This document shows positions 11,223 through 24,294 of a stretch of DNA of 64,000 nucleotides, piece after piece (position 1 is the first letter of the stretch; the number at the start of each line of letters is the position of its first letter). Under the pieces are notes generated by a model. It was not told the origin of the DNA. It saw only the letters and a program-made list of their open reading frames with translations, and searched no databases. Source of the stretch: Dactylellina haptotyla. Lineage: Eukaryota > Ascomycota > Orbiliomycetes > Orbiliales > Orbiliaceae. The stretch lies in the NCBI GenBank assembly GCA_031310005.1, contig CM062385.1:2418001-2482000 (forward strand), written 5' to 3'. The position numbers were made by a program, and so were the translations under genes.

Positions 11223-11939
11223 CTTAGGGGGTATTACGAGTCTTCCCCAGGTCCATTGCATCGGTTCAAAAGAAATCATCGAACCCACGAGGGCTGGATA
11301 AATTGGATATTGACTTTATCCAGGAGTAAAAGCTGGAGAAACATAATGGAGAAAGCCGGGGACTGGTAGCTGGCACCGAGATCATCGAAATCGCAAGGCC
11401 AATTGAGTCTAGCACAGCGACGACGAGGGGGGGGGAACGAGGATCCGGATCATACGATATCCTCAGACCTATTGAACCAGGGAACGACCTCGCTACCGGT
11501 CTCCAACTCCCGTCCATTTTACCGGTGGACTAAACCTGATATAGTCCGAGTTAGCTGGATTATACCCGCTAGAAACGGCGGTGATAGCTCGAGCAGAGCG
11601 CGGATGCCAATGGCCCAACCTGATATCCCTCCAACGTGCCAATCCCGCCGGGCTTGGATGACAGCGCAAAGGCCTGTTCCTCCGCAAAAACTATTCTTCG
11701 TTCTCGACTGGGTCCAGAGATTCTCAGAAATTACGTCTTGCTTTTACCCCAGATCTCAGAGAAAGCCAAATAGGCTAAATAGCCAGAATGGCTGCCGTCG
11801 ACCGAGAGTCCGTTCCTGGGAAATGTTCACCATCGTCCACGAAGAATGTTCCGGAGCCCCAAAAAATCCACCTATCAGGACGCTCGGCTGAAAAGTGTGT
11901 TGCGGTGTAGTCGGGGTGCGTTATGCAGGTCCCCAAATC

Positions 11940-11977
11940 GGGGCGGGCGCGCTGGGGTTTGCTGGGGGTCCGCTGGG
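11940..11977 (+). other. G-quadruplex-capable G-run cluster
   Basis: Five G-runs of three to five bases with loops of 1, 6, 6 and 6 bases, inside the GC-rich block 11,900-12,060. It fits the G3+N1-7 pattern on the plus strand. No gene model crosses it. Confidence 0.5.
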
Positions 11978-13777
11978 CCAAGCTGGGGTTCTGGCTGGTG
12001 GCCGCCGGAAAAACCTGCTGCGTATCGCGCGCGCAGGCCTCTTCTTTCGGCCGCCCTGGCTGATATAAGCTTTTGTCCCCAAGCCGGGCTTCTTGGTGGG
12101 CGAGCGAAGGACGGAGCTACATGTGTCCCGCGGTATTCGTTATTCGTGAACATAAAGCTGGGGTTGGGGTCGCTCCTCTCTTTTCCTGCTCTGATGTGCA
12201 GACACGCATATGATACGTTCTGGCGGTTCCGTACAGCTCTATCCCGCTTATTCCTCTTTTCGGTCCTTTCAGCTGATAGCTCAGATTGCGGTGTTTAATA
12301 TCATCGCTAGCCTCCGTGAACCAAAGGGCCTTTGAACTTCTGCATTAACTTAAGGTAGCCTAAAACTCTAGCCACCGGATTTTAAGACACCCATCGGAGT
12401 CCCATGATTCGACACCAACCTCAGCTAAGCTCGCCATTTGTGGCACTAACGTTAGGTATATGTATTAAGACTTCTATCTTTGGACACGGCACTCTACGAA
12501 AAACCTCACAGTCACACAACACGAGAGAGACATATATATAACCCGTCGACGGCTCAGCTTCGAGCCTATGTATAGTTGTGAATTGGCTGCTTAACAAGGG
12601 GGCAGATACAAAAAGGAAACAAGTGACCAAGTAGTAAGTATTATATCAAAAGAAACCAATGAAAGGGAGAGAAAAAAGGAGAAACGCCACCCCCAAATCC
12701 TTTATCCGACTTATGCAAAATAATGATACACAGGTGCGCAATATACGATCTTTTTATTTTTCGTCTTTTTTGTTTAGCTCGCTTCTTGTTTTTGTTTTTG
12801 ATGGGAGAGGTGTTTGTTGGGAGGGGGAGGAGAAGGAGGTTGGGTAGTAGAAGTTTAAATATATTTCTGATACTCAATCAAGGTAGACGATTTTGCCCGA
12901 AGGGAGCAAGCTTAAGGAAAAGGTAGTATGAAGCGAAGAACCTAATAAGATGTTTACTAATGGAAACTTCGAAAACAAAAGAGAATTCGGAAAAGACAGC
13001 CAGCCAAAAATGCCTAGTTGATGGTAAGAAGCGCGCGAAACCCACTTTTTGATTTTAATGACGCCAGCGAGAAAGGTGAAGTCAGTCAGTAGCCAGCCCA
13101 GAAAAGAAAGAAAAAACGGAATTAAAATCAAACTATCCGAAAGGGTTGATATGAGAAGATGGGAAGGAAGAAAAGTAAGAATGACGAAGGAAAGTCACCA
13201 ATGGTCCCTAATTTGCCAGCTCATACGGCGAGAACCACTAGCTCTCTGTCGAATAAAATATAAGAAATATACAGTTAAGGAAAAGGTGGAAAGAAGAAAA
13301 TATGAGAAAAGGAAAGGTGGTAAATGCAGGCAAAATGCTAGCTGTGAATATGATACTATGAATCTACCCTAAGTGAATGATTAAAGGAAATAAAGGCGGC
13401 TTCTTCAAGGAGTCAATGCGACTCCAGTGAATGAGGCTGACTGCTAGGAACGCGAAGATATCCGCATGGAAATGACAAAGGAAACTATCTTTGCCCTGCA
13501 ATCAGATGGTATCGAGAAATATGGAGGAAAAAGAAAAAAGGAGACAACCGACAAGTTCCAGACCCAGCACCGTAACAAAGGAAATGTATAAGCAAACGCG
13601 TCTAAGGGAATATGTGAAAGAAAAAGGTAAAAAAATGGAAAAGTACAGATGGGGGTATGCAGAGAGTGAAAAGGAAACAAGTCAGCTAGTAGATCGAGCG
13701 ATGCAATGCGGCGTCTTCTGGTTGGCCTTCTGAAGAGCGTGATCGTCACGTGATCGTACAGTCCAGGCAGATTCCTT

Positions 13778-15428
13778 CTACTTTATATCGGCGCCTAGCG
13801 GGAACTTATTCGACCGTGTAGCAAGAAGGTCCTTCAGCTGCTGTTCCTCCTTGCCCCATAGCTCGACCATTGACCGATTTCTCTCCTTTTCGTTCTCGAG
13901 GTCCCGGGTGAGTTTCTCAATCTTGGTGAGCAGTTCCGAGATTTGTTCGTTCCCCTTCCTTTCGCGCAACATGGAGTTCTCGACTTCCAACGCCCGTATC
14001 TTCTCCTTCTCGCTTTGTTGGTTTGTCAGGATGTTATCGATCAGGGTCTCCTGCTTCTGTACGATCTTTTGATACTCGCTGACCGTCCGTCTGGAACTTT
14101 CCAGCTCGGACTGCAACGACTGCAGGTTCTCCGACCGTACGTGAGGGGACTGGTCAAGCATCACACCACCTATTGGGGACGTTGAGCTCCCGTTGACTAA
14201 AGTCTTAATGGGCGTGGACGAACCTGCGTGATGTATGATTGGCTGGACAGGTCTGCTATTAGGACCCGTGGTGAACGGCTGCTGGTTGGTCCTCGATGGG
14301 TCGGTCGCCCGAAACGGAACCGAGCCGCTGGTGGGTGTGATTGATTCTGTATGGGAGAGTGCAGCGTGAGCGAGCGAGACGGGCGTCGCGGGCGACTGGA
14401 AGGACGAGTAGGATGCGGAGTGGTTAGGAGCGTTGACGGCTTGGAAGGACGGGGGATTGTTGAACTGAGAGTTGGGAGTGTAGACGACTGTTTCAACTGG
14501 AGAAGGCCCTGATCAGTAATGCATTTCATAGGAAGATAATAACTAACAGCAAAAGATGCCAGATATCCGCGAAGCCGGAAAAAAGCAAGACGGGAGAAAA
14601 AAAGAACGAACGACAAGGAAGGGAGGGGAAAGATTACTACCGATTGGAGTTCCGTCTGCGTCTCCCCGTTGCTTCTTCGGTCTGCTCTCGCCCGCCAAAT
14701 CCTCCGCTTTTATGCTCTTCCTTTTGCCTGTGACATGGGGCGATGTTAGCATGGTGACCTTTCCGGCGCCAAGGGCTGAGGTTGGTTGTGTCGTGAAGTC
14801 ACGGGAGTTCTCGACAGGTTTGAACAAGGGCCGCGACTTACGGGGACGCGGCTCCGCGATTTCCTCGCCATGCAACAACTTCTGCTTCTTCAATACCTCT
14901 GCAAACAGAAATAAAATAAAAATATATTAGCACCAGAGTCCGTTACGTTACTAAATTCCGCTCCTGCGCGGTTTCAAAGGAGGAGATGCTGCGACAAACA
15001 CGCCCGTTCCAACGCAGGGGTAGTAGGAACGGCCGCGGTTTCAGCAGCACCAGCGCTGGAATGCAACTGCAGCTGCGGAATGCGGAAGGGAGCAGAGGAG
15101 GAAGATTAAAATACGTACGCGATACTGTGCACTGCGACATGGTCGAGCCGAACTTGGTCGTGTACCACTCGGCCATCTTTGCTTGCGACATGCCCGGGTT
15201 CTGTTTGTAGTACTTGTACAGCTCGCCGTGTCGTTCCTTGGTCTCGTCCGAGTTATCGACGGGCTGCCGGCCGCCCTTGCGCTTCGACGGCGACATGTTC
15301 GGATCCATTGTGCTGGAGTCGCCGGCCGCGCTCTCGGAGCCTTGTGTCGGACTGCCTTCGCCCATTAATTGCGCCGATGGACTCTCCGTGCCCTCGGGGC
15401 CGATGGAGCCTGATAAACTGGCCGCCAT
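13778..15428 (-). CDS. CENP-B/ABP1-type HTH protein with C-terminal coiled coil
   Basis: Probable nuclear DNA-binding protein of 390 residues. Four exons: 15428-15119, 14898-14842, 14727-14641 and 14496-13778, all in phase. After a Ser/Gly-rich acidic leader and the basic patch SPSKRKGGRQP (46-56) comes a helix-turn-helix segment (about 65-110, KERHGELYKYYKQNPGMSQ onward through QCTVSQVLKKQK), resembling the N-terminal HTH of fission yeast ABP1/CENP-B proteins. Exon 2-3 splicing creates PRPRKRKS, and exon 3 adds RPKKQR; both look like nuclear localisation signals. A Ser/Thr/Pro-rich middle leads to a charged coiled coil of about 110 residues ending KFPLGADIK. I cannot name an orthologue. Very long flanks suggest complex regulation. 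Confidence 0.82.
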
Positions 15429-18400
15429 GGCAAACACCAAGCTGCCGCCTTTGCTTTCGGAAGGAGGAGGGGAGGGAGGAGGGGAGATAACGATGCTGTT
15501 TAGTTGCGACAAAACGAGTACCGGGTGCCGTAGCAAGGCGCGGGAATCGAGGTCGTTGGCAGGTTGGGTTACCAGAGACCGGTCCTGTTCGAGGAGTAAC
15601 AATAACAATAAGGAATGTTTAAAATTGGGGGCAAGCAAGAGGGTATGCCAGCAACGGTGGTGGTCGTATTCTTTTTTTCTCTCTTAATAAAGAAGAAAAA
15701 ATAAAATAAAATAAAAATAAAACTTTAAGAGATAAAAGGAAAAAGTTTGCGCGCGCGCAAAAAAAAAAAAAGCCTTAACCTTCGACCTCGCTCGCTTTTG
15801 CTGCTGTGGATTCTGTCGCTCGGGTGCTCCTAACCTTTACGATGTGCGATATGCGATGCGCAGCGACGAGCGCAAATAGCAGAGCGATGGGTGTCTGAGA
15901 TGGTCGGAGCTAGCAGGAATTCGGTCGAAGGAGGGAAAAGAAGAGGCTGGTTATATATGTCGACCAACAATGGCTCGAGGGAAGGGGACTACGGCGAATC
16001 TGGACGTCTCGATGGCTGCTCGTGATTCGTGCGCGCGGATTGTTTGGGGGGGTGGACTGGATATTGGCCCGAGGGAAAGCGAGTGTCGAATTGAACAAGA
16101 GAGAAACGAAGGGAAGAAGAAGAAAAAAAGGAAGGCAAGAGAAACAGCAAAGAAGTTTCGAAACTGCGCGCGGGAGAATAATATTAATCAAGTTGAATCT
16201 GGAGAAAAGAGCGCTCTGTCGTGATATCGAGATATAGTGGCAGTTTAGCAGAGATAGTATAGTAGTAAGTGGGTGGTGGTGGTAGTGGTAGTCGGGTTTC
16301 GTAGTAGGGATGGGGCGGACGATATTAATATCTTATAATAGGAAGAAGTATCGACGCCCGTGAAAGAACTCCTACCAAAAGACGTGTGCGTAGGGGTGTA
16401 TGCGATAAAGTGCGAAACAGTCGAACGCTGTCATATGTTAATGCTATGTCTGCGCAAACGGATGGAAACGGTGTGTCGCAAAAGAGAGAGAAGAAAAAAA
16501 ACGGACAAACTGCAAGTACAAGTAACTGGGGGGTAGTACTATAGCAGAGCAGGTAGCATGGAGGGGAGCGAGGGGATAATGCCGATAATAATGGCGGGCG
16601 ACGGACGATAAGCAGGGAAGAGGGATATTTGAGAATAAAAGAGAACGAAAGATATAAAATATAAATAAATTGTATAACTGAAATGCGACACGAAGGAGAC
16701 GGAGCGAGCGAGGGGAGTAAGGGAAACAGGTGATAATGATAATAATAATAAAGGAAGAAAGAAGAAAAAAAATCCGGTAGGTAGTATGCGTGTATGTAAT
16801 GTATGCAAGTGTAGAGTATAATAGAGGGGAAATATGAAAATTTGATTGAAAGAGAGAAAAAAGGCAGAGGGAATACTATAAAAGTAATTAATAGTTGGTG
16901 CCCGTGGTGGTAATATGCACACTGAACTATAAGTCGTAAAACACGGGAAGGGGAGAGAGACAAAAGTTAAGTTAGCTTAGTTGTAAAAGAGAATAGCAGC
17001 CCACTAGGCAGTCTAAGGAAGGGTTTTAGGAGGAGGCGGTATGAAGCAGATTAAGAAGAATGCGACGAAAAGAAACAAAGAATTACTAAGACGAGGTATC
17101 AAATTGAAATTTTTAATCAATCCCTATCCCCCATGCTTTTCACGCTCTGTGTTCCTTTCTTTCATTCACTAAGTTTTCTTTCTCTCTTGTTTCGCTTCGA
17201 TCTTCAGGCACACTGCGTCGGCGGTAGACCGCGCGATCAAGATTTGAAGAATCCAAACAAGAAATTTGGAACCGTACGCCCGTCTATCCTGCTAGCTGGG
17301 CTCAGAGATTTTTCTCTCTTCATGAACATCTTTTTTCTTTTCTTTTAATTCGTTTTTTCTGCCATTTCGCAAGGAATTGCCACTGAAGAATCGAGCTAAG
17401 TGGGTAGGCTGCGCGAGAACAAGTGCCTTTCCCACACACCCCTCTTCCCTTGCAAGCCCCCCGACAATAGCATTGACCCGGGGGCGAGGGTCACCCAACT
17501 CGGAGGGAAAATGTTCCCAGTTGGGAGGGCAGAGAAAAAAGCAGGAAAATAAAATAAGGGTAAGGATAACAATCAAACTAATTTAACAATTACTCTTTGT
17601 GGAAGTCAAGGCATACCCAGGCTTATAAAAGGTCAGGATATAATGTTATTAACATTATACTCCCAAGTCCCAAGTAATCGCTATTAAATTATTTCGCGAC
17701 CACCCCTTTGCCGTGTGCTCATTGTTTCCTGCCCCCCGTGAGTGGGGTTTACCTTTTTTCTTCTCTTTCTTTCTTGATATTTTATTTTTCTTCTTTCTGC
17801 TTCTTTCGGGTCACCCCTCTTTTGCGCCCAATGTTTGAGCAGAATGCCCGTTTCGGCTGAAAAAATCGAAAATCGATTTTTGGGAGTTGGGACGTGGTGA
17901 AAAAGAAAGAAAAAAAAAAAGCCAAACTAAAATGGGCTGCAACCGCAAGTACGGATTCGCACTAGTAGGAGCTCAAGGCAAGCCATGCCAAATCGCAGAA
18001 AAAAACACCAGCGAAAAAGTCTAATATTTCCCCAAACGAGCGATCCAATGATTTTTTATTGTGCGCCAAAACGGGTGAATTTCCATCATTTGCAAAGAAA
18101 GAAAATTAAACGAAGCAGCGGTAGTGGCTTTTCAGGCAGAGTGTAAATAAACGTCGTACCCCTTGTGTTAACAAAAACAGAAAAGGAATGAGAATAACGC
18201 AGGTATGTCGCAAGGTAAGAAAAAAACCAAATTACTGGTCGCTTGGGTTTTAAAATGCAACAGGATTGAAATGGCGTTGAACCTGAGACATAAACCTGTC
18301 ATTCTCTCATTCTTCACAGGCTGCTGGTTCCTGGGTATCATCCCTCATGTCTAGTCCCATAAGGTTATCAGAGAAAGAAAAGAAAAAGCTGGGGGACATG

Positions 18401-21400
18401 GTACGGTCCATGGCATATGGACAGCTGCCAGAACTCTAGCGAGCAAATAAGAGGTTCGAATGTGAGTTGTACCACGGGCAACCAATAATATAAAATTTAC
18501 AGCCCCAATGATACCACCACCAACTTTTCCCCCGTGAGTGGTCGTACAGGTGGCTAGGTGTCATGAGTAGAAGCGGAAAATAGCGAGTCAGAGAATAAAA
18601 ACACTCGGGGGAAGCATAGAATAGATTGAAAAGTAAAGTGTTTCAAGAAATCACCCAGGTCTTCTAGAAATATAGCCCTATAGTTATAGCGCGCATTGAC
18701 CTTTCTACCATGAAACCGACACTATAACGTAACTGCTATCACAAGCGCAACATATATCATGCCGCGAGAACAGTCAAGCAGACGTATTACAGATCGTATT
18801 GATATGCTGTATTCGCCAATCCGAATGCAAGAAGTGTGCTGGCGATGAAATAAACCAAGAAATAAACCCAGTTTTGGTTCCAAACGTGTACCGGCAACCG
18901 CCGTTGAAGAGAAATGCAAGGGAAGAAAGAATCGAGAAACAGAAAATGCGCGAGAAAACAAGGTTAAAGGGAACTGCATGCAAAGCAAATGAACATCTCT
19001 TCCTCACGCCGGAGAACTTACCTAATCGAGATAACCAAGTGTGAGATATCGATGAGAACCGACGCAACTGCGGTTCGTTTGAGTTGTGTAATCGTCGTTT
19101 GAGAAGGCTATGGAAGATATGTTATCCAATCAATTTGCGGAGAGCAGGGTGTGTAGCGTCTTGCAATCGTGTTTGTCGGTAACACGGAGATGGGCGAGTA
19201 TGACGAGAATATGCGAGGGGGAAAGTTTCGCAGATATTGTATGTTTCTATAAGACGCAAGATTTGATCGATGTGAAGCGCTTGACGAACCAGAATATCGA
19301 AGAATGACGAGTCCTTCCGATTTCCACGCCGAGCTCTATGTGTCGCGATCAGAGAAACAAATATAGGGACCCAATGGAGGGTATATGAGAAACAAGAGGA
19401 TGGGTCAGCACGGTCGCAAGATCTTAAGAGCGGGCTTGAAGAAACAAAAGATGTTTCTATGTTTCGAGATCTTGATAGGCTCGCCTCCACATTTATCTAT
19501 GTCTGCGACGTTGGAATAGATTGCCAGAAGCGGCGCTCTAGGGCCCGAGCCGCTGTGATTAAATTGAAATCACGGGGATAGAAAGTAATGGTGCAGAGGG
19601 TGTGAAAAAAATATTTAAAAAATTAATAGTTGAGTTAAGTTTCACGATGTGTCGACTAAAATATTAATATAGGTGTTAATATAAGGCGTGATAGCAGTAT
19701 TGGCAAAATTCGCTAAGAAATAAAGAAAAAATTTCCCCATAGCCTGTCTATAAACCGTAATTCCCTGTGTGACTGGAGACGTATATTGTGGGTTTGCTTT
19801 TTCTTTCCTAGAAATCTAGGTTGCTTTTGGTCCAGTCTTGTCCTATCACCACCCACCCACACTAGTGTACTTCAAACCAGAATTGAAAAAAAGTGCGATC
19901 AAATTTTCTGCTAGTGTGTCTTTCAAAAGGACCGTACCGACTATGTGCCGTTAGTAATAGCCACCAAGCCCTGATTCTATTATTGTTAATACGAAAAGCA
20001 GCTGGGTCTAACTACGTGGCATAGCTAGTGGGTCACCGCTAAAGTTATCATTGATAATAGAATTCCAGCCGTGCAAAGAGGATAGTTGAAGAAAAATGGC
20101 CCTTCTGCGCATTCTGACTGAAAAGCGATATGGTACGGATTAGCTCGGATTACTTCGATTGAGGAGCGCGGCAGGCGCATTAGATGTCGTAACGTGGACT
20201 TCTGGGTGGACCGGCCTAATGGTGGTGTGCTTGACCCTCCTTCCTATTGTATTCCACTATAATTCTGGGTAAGAGGATAGGGAGGGAAGAAGTATTATCC
20301 GTCGCCTTTGAACCTGGAATCCGGTACCCAGCTCGCCCTTTAATGACGACAGACGAGGGAGATCAAAGGGTTTTTTGTTATCCACTTGGATCGCTCCCAT
20401 TCTCCCGCTGCATATTTGACATGGCATGCTCGACTTGCAGCTCCCAATGGTCTGGCCCTCCTCCCACTTTCCAAATTACTCAACACACGCATCGTGCATA
20501 GCACACCCACTCAGCCGGGTTAATTCTACATGTAGGATAACGACAAGAACCGAATCGTACTCACTGCCTTTTTCCTTTATTCCGTTCAAACGATGCGATG
20601 GGTCTATCAGGTCGTTATCCCAACGCCCAGTACGTACGCCATGAGCTCATCATCTGCCCTAATCGTACACGGGTCGGCCGTAATTTACTTTTAGTTCAGA
20701 AACTATCAAGAATCGTTGATAAACCGTCAAGCGCTCAAGCACGTTTGTTTCACAGTTTGTTCCTTAACACGCCATCTTATTAACTTATAGTACTGCAATA
20801 TTATTACAAAACGTCTTGACGGCTATTAGCTTATCAGCAGTGCACATCTTTGGAGAACCCCGAAAACACATTTTCCGAAATGCAGTGGCCTCCGAGGAAG
20901 GTGAAAGGCAGCAGGAAAAAAAAATTTAGACAGGAAAAAACAAATAAGTCCGAAACATTTCAATCAATTTCCTCGCAGATATCGCATCAACCCCCGTCGA
21001 GATCGAGCACAGGCGATTCCTTGAAACCCTGCAAGATCCAGATTTTTTATTCCCTTTGAATAAACCGTCCGCTATCGTGTCAATCGATAGTGTTGCCTTC
21101 ATGCATGCTTGTCAAAAGAGCGCACAAATAAATACCATGGACTTGGATTGTTCTTCCAGAACTAAGCTGATCTACTCCCAAGATGGGCTCGAGATCTGCC
21201 CCGCCGCCCAACCGCGCGGAGACATAACACCCGTGTCTTGTGAAAACTGGAAAACGGATTGTCGATGGGTTGTGTTTTAGCGGTCAATGCGTCTGCGAAC
21301 TCAAAAAAACCAAAACCGGAACAGGAGCAGACTAGTTTCAGGGGCGACAAGAAAGAAGGCTTTTTCCGTTCGCTCCGTCGATACTATATCGAGCGACCCA

Positions 21401-24294
21401 ACCTTAGTGTTGAATGATCGTTTTATGGGACAAAGAGTTGTATCGCTTTCAAAACTTGGATGGTCAACGTATTTGCCCAAGCCAATTAGCAATGTTATGT
21501 TGTTGGAATGTTGAGTGGGCAGCTGATCTCCTTTACACCAAACTGGGATTCCGTATGCCGCTGCAAGGACCAGATTTAGCCGACCAAATGAGAGGCCAGG
21601 CCGATCCGTTTATTCATGCATGAGCCACGTTGAAAGCGTTCCAGTCCTGAACAAGAAGGTCACCCAGAAGGTTCGTGCTTCGTCGATTTCGAAACCGCGG
21701 GCGCGCTCGATCGACCTTTATCGAGAAGTTGGATAATATACACGATATTCAGGTTGAGACTGATGTATTCTCCGCCAGGAAGAAAGAAAAAAGAGTACTG
21801 CCGTGAACAACTCAGAAATCGGCGAGCTAATGCAGTGGCATCGCTAAAAGAGTTCTTGCATCGCACACGCACATCGTGAGCGATAGTAGAGACCCAACAT
21901 GTTTATGCACAATTCTATTAACTCCTCCCGCCTTTGCCGTCGCTTGTGATATTGATTTTCGGTTCGGCACATGCAATGATGTAGGCTTGCAGAGATCAGG
22001 TGTTGCACACTTTAAACCCGCACACCCTCTCATTCGCTAATGGTCACGTTTTATTGGTCGCCGAGCCAATCGTGATGGGTGGTTTTACTCATTTAGGACT
22101 TTGAATTTATAATCCCGTAGATTCTATGAATTTAATTCGAACACTTTCTTCACATCACGGAACCTATCTACTATTTTATCTAACATTTATCGATGTTTAG
22201 CTGTTTTTGATTGTTGACCCTCTATCCACCCAACCGTACGAGGTCAGATCCTAAAGACCTCGAAAGTTCGGTCGGGTATATATACTATCGATCCTCACCG
22301 ATCCTATGGGGGTACGATATCCTCGAATCGTTCTAGTTTTGGGGAAAGGTTTCTCTCCGGTCGAGCCCCTTGCATAGCAATTTCAATCTAAATCCGAGGC
22401 ACAAGGAAAGGAAAGGAAATAGAGACGTTAGGCGATCGATTAGCACTCTTGCATATTGAGGGCTTTTTCTTTCCCTCTCCAAGGGAAAGGTAAATTTGTA
22501 TAAATCACTCTTTTGTGTCTTCGCATGTCTTGATTCACATCCGATTGGCCACCGACGCGTTTGATAATGCATACCGGATTGACTTGACTTGTTTTGTACT
22601 CCACAGCATTTGAGTGTTCCAACCCAGACCCAAGAACACGTGCTCACGAACACGTCTCGTTGGGGCCAGTGTACTAGTTTCCTTGACGGAGTATTAGTAC
22701 TACATATAGCATTAACATTAGTCAGTAACCTGGTCTCGTTGCTCGTAATTTGTCGTGTTTACGTCGTCCCATGTTAAACGATACTGTTCACGTGAATTTC
22801 CAAATCCGATTTAATAATATTTAATCGTATTTTATTTTTTTTCTATTGCAAAAATGGCAAGTTGCAACAGGCGCTTTGCCAAGAAGTGGTTTCAGCGTTG
22901 TTGATTCGCCAGGCATCAAAAATCCCCGACTTCCTCTCCACACCTCTCAAAGGGCCTGGACGTGTGTCCCTTGTCATGTTGAGAGGCTTCCCGCCAACAG
23001 GCATAATGCGAGAAACCTTCAATCAACGTATTACTCGCAGAGATTGGCTGCAACTCATTCGTCACAGTTTGGCTAGCGACATTTTCCATTCTTACCTGAA
23101 ACCGTGCCCCCTGGTGAAACTCTCATCTATTCAGTATCCAACAACGATTTTCCTATAGAGGAGCCAAGCAATCCAAATTCGAACTTGCTAGCTAAGAATG
23201 CTTTGTTCCAACATGCGCATATGCTGAACCATTCACAGCGAGTAAACGCCCTGCTTTGCGACGTCGTCCACGTTTATCCAAACAACGACTTACCCGATTC
23301 TGACGTGGAAATAGACCTTTCGCGATCCCAGCGGTTGCGTAGGGAAATGGCCCTGCAGAAGTCGCACCGCTACCGAATCTGCAGTCATGTTTATGATGCT
23401 CAAAATATATGCAAATAGACACCCTGCGTGAATGGTCCTCATCCGCATGACGAGGATTTTTCTTATAAGGAAGATACATCCTCGTTCCTTGCATGCAAAC
23501 GTCTTCTGTCACTTTAGAGGGTTTCTGTGAAACCGGTGTTCCTGAAGGATCTTGAGCCTCTTTTTTTCGCTTTCCTTGCGTTATCTCTCGTTTGTCTGTT
23601 TGCGTTATCATTCCATTCCTTTCATCCCGACGGTGTCGATGCAATCACTTTTTTGTTCGCTTGCGACATTCACTTCTCTTCACTACATCCGGTATCCTCA
23701 GCGACATTGACTTGTCTGCGGTATTTTTATTGATTTTTATTTTCACTCTATTTTATTTTTGGTTCCTTAGATTGGTTGACACTGGTTGACACTTTATTTA
23801 CTCACCTTCATTCTTGCAGTTTGCGTTGCATCTGTGTGTTGGCTACCTAATCCAATATCGATATATCACACGCTCAGGCCAATAAGCACCCAAGAACTTC
23901 ATACGCGAGAGTTTCAAGTAGACAGACCTGGGGAATCGGTCAGCGTTACTAAACGGGCTAGCTGTGTGTGTGAGCTGTCATAGGATCTTGCCGCTCTCCG
24001 AATCCTCGAAATCAATATTCGATTCCTAAAAGTCCGTTCTTTTCTTTCGGTTCTACATCCTATTCTAGGTCTATAGATCTATAGATCTCATTTTTCGCTG
24101 GGCGGAACTCATTATAGAAACCGATTTCAATACATTATCGTACGAGTTTTCTTTTTACGACATTTTCAAGTCGGTACACGACACCTGGGGCGACGGTGTT
24201 ATTGATTTAAAAAGAGATATTTTTTCGCACTGGATTGCGTGAAAAGTATCTCCATCCCCCCATACAATAATAATCTTGGATACCGGTATCAATC
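15429..24294. other. 8.9 kb gene-poor region upstream of the HTH gene
   Basis: No coding sequence could be supported on either strand. From about 15,960 to 17,100 the plus strand is strongly purine-rich, so the HTH transcript side is pyrimidine-rich (CT-rich leader or promoter). From about 17,130 to 17,360 and 17,750 to 17,830 the plus strand turns pyrimidine-rich, and around 17,890-18,130 it is A-rich again. Short features include (GC)n next to an A run at about 15,748-15,772, a GGT-rich run near 16,270, TTATCATTGATAA (two facing GATA motifs) near 20,045, and AGATCTATAGATCT (palindrome) at 24,075-24,088. Scattered open frames of 60-150 codons show no shared family. Confidence 0.4.

Larger units (their letters stand above)
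10990..13777. other. Long gap between pectin methylesterase and HTH gene, no gene recognised
   Basis: Holds the pectin methylesterase promoter (TATATATA at 11212-11219) at one end and the 3' flank of the HTH gene at the other. From about 11,400 to 12,300 it is clearly GC-rich with a G-run cluster near 11,940. From about 12,640 to 13,700 the plus strand is purine-rich. Open frames of up to about 160 codons exist, but they lack an ATG, splice logic or any family resemblance. Confidence 0.45.

Noticed and set aside
10216-11301. Long plus-strand open frame (361 codons) over the pectin methylesterase
   Set aside because: It lies antisense to a clear CE8 gene with signal peptide and catalytic motifs; the frame is a codon-bias shadow and lacks any family motif.
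11403-11891. Plus-strand open frame of 162 codons downstream of the pectin methylesterase promoter
   Set aside because: It has no ATG start, composition follows local GC content and there is no family resemblance.
12341-12361. AACTTAAGGTAGCC, which resembles a conserved large-subunit rRNA segment
   Set aside because: The match covers only about 12-14 bases and flanking sequence does not continue the rRNA, so it is a chance hit.
24075-24088. AGATCTATAGATCT palindrome upstream of the membrane-protein gene
   Set aside because: Symmetric, but built of simple repeated GATCTATA units with no other support as a regulatory site.
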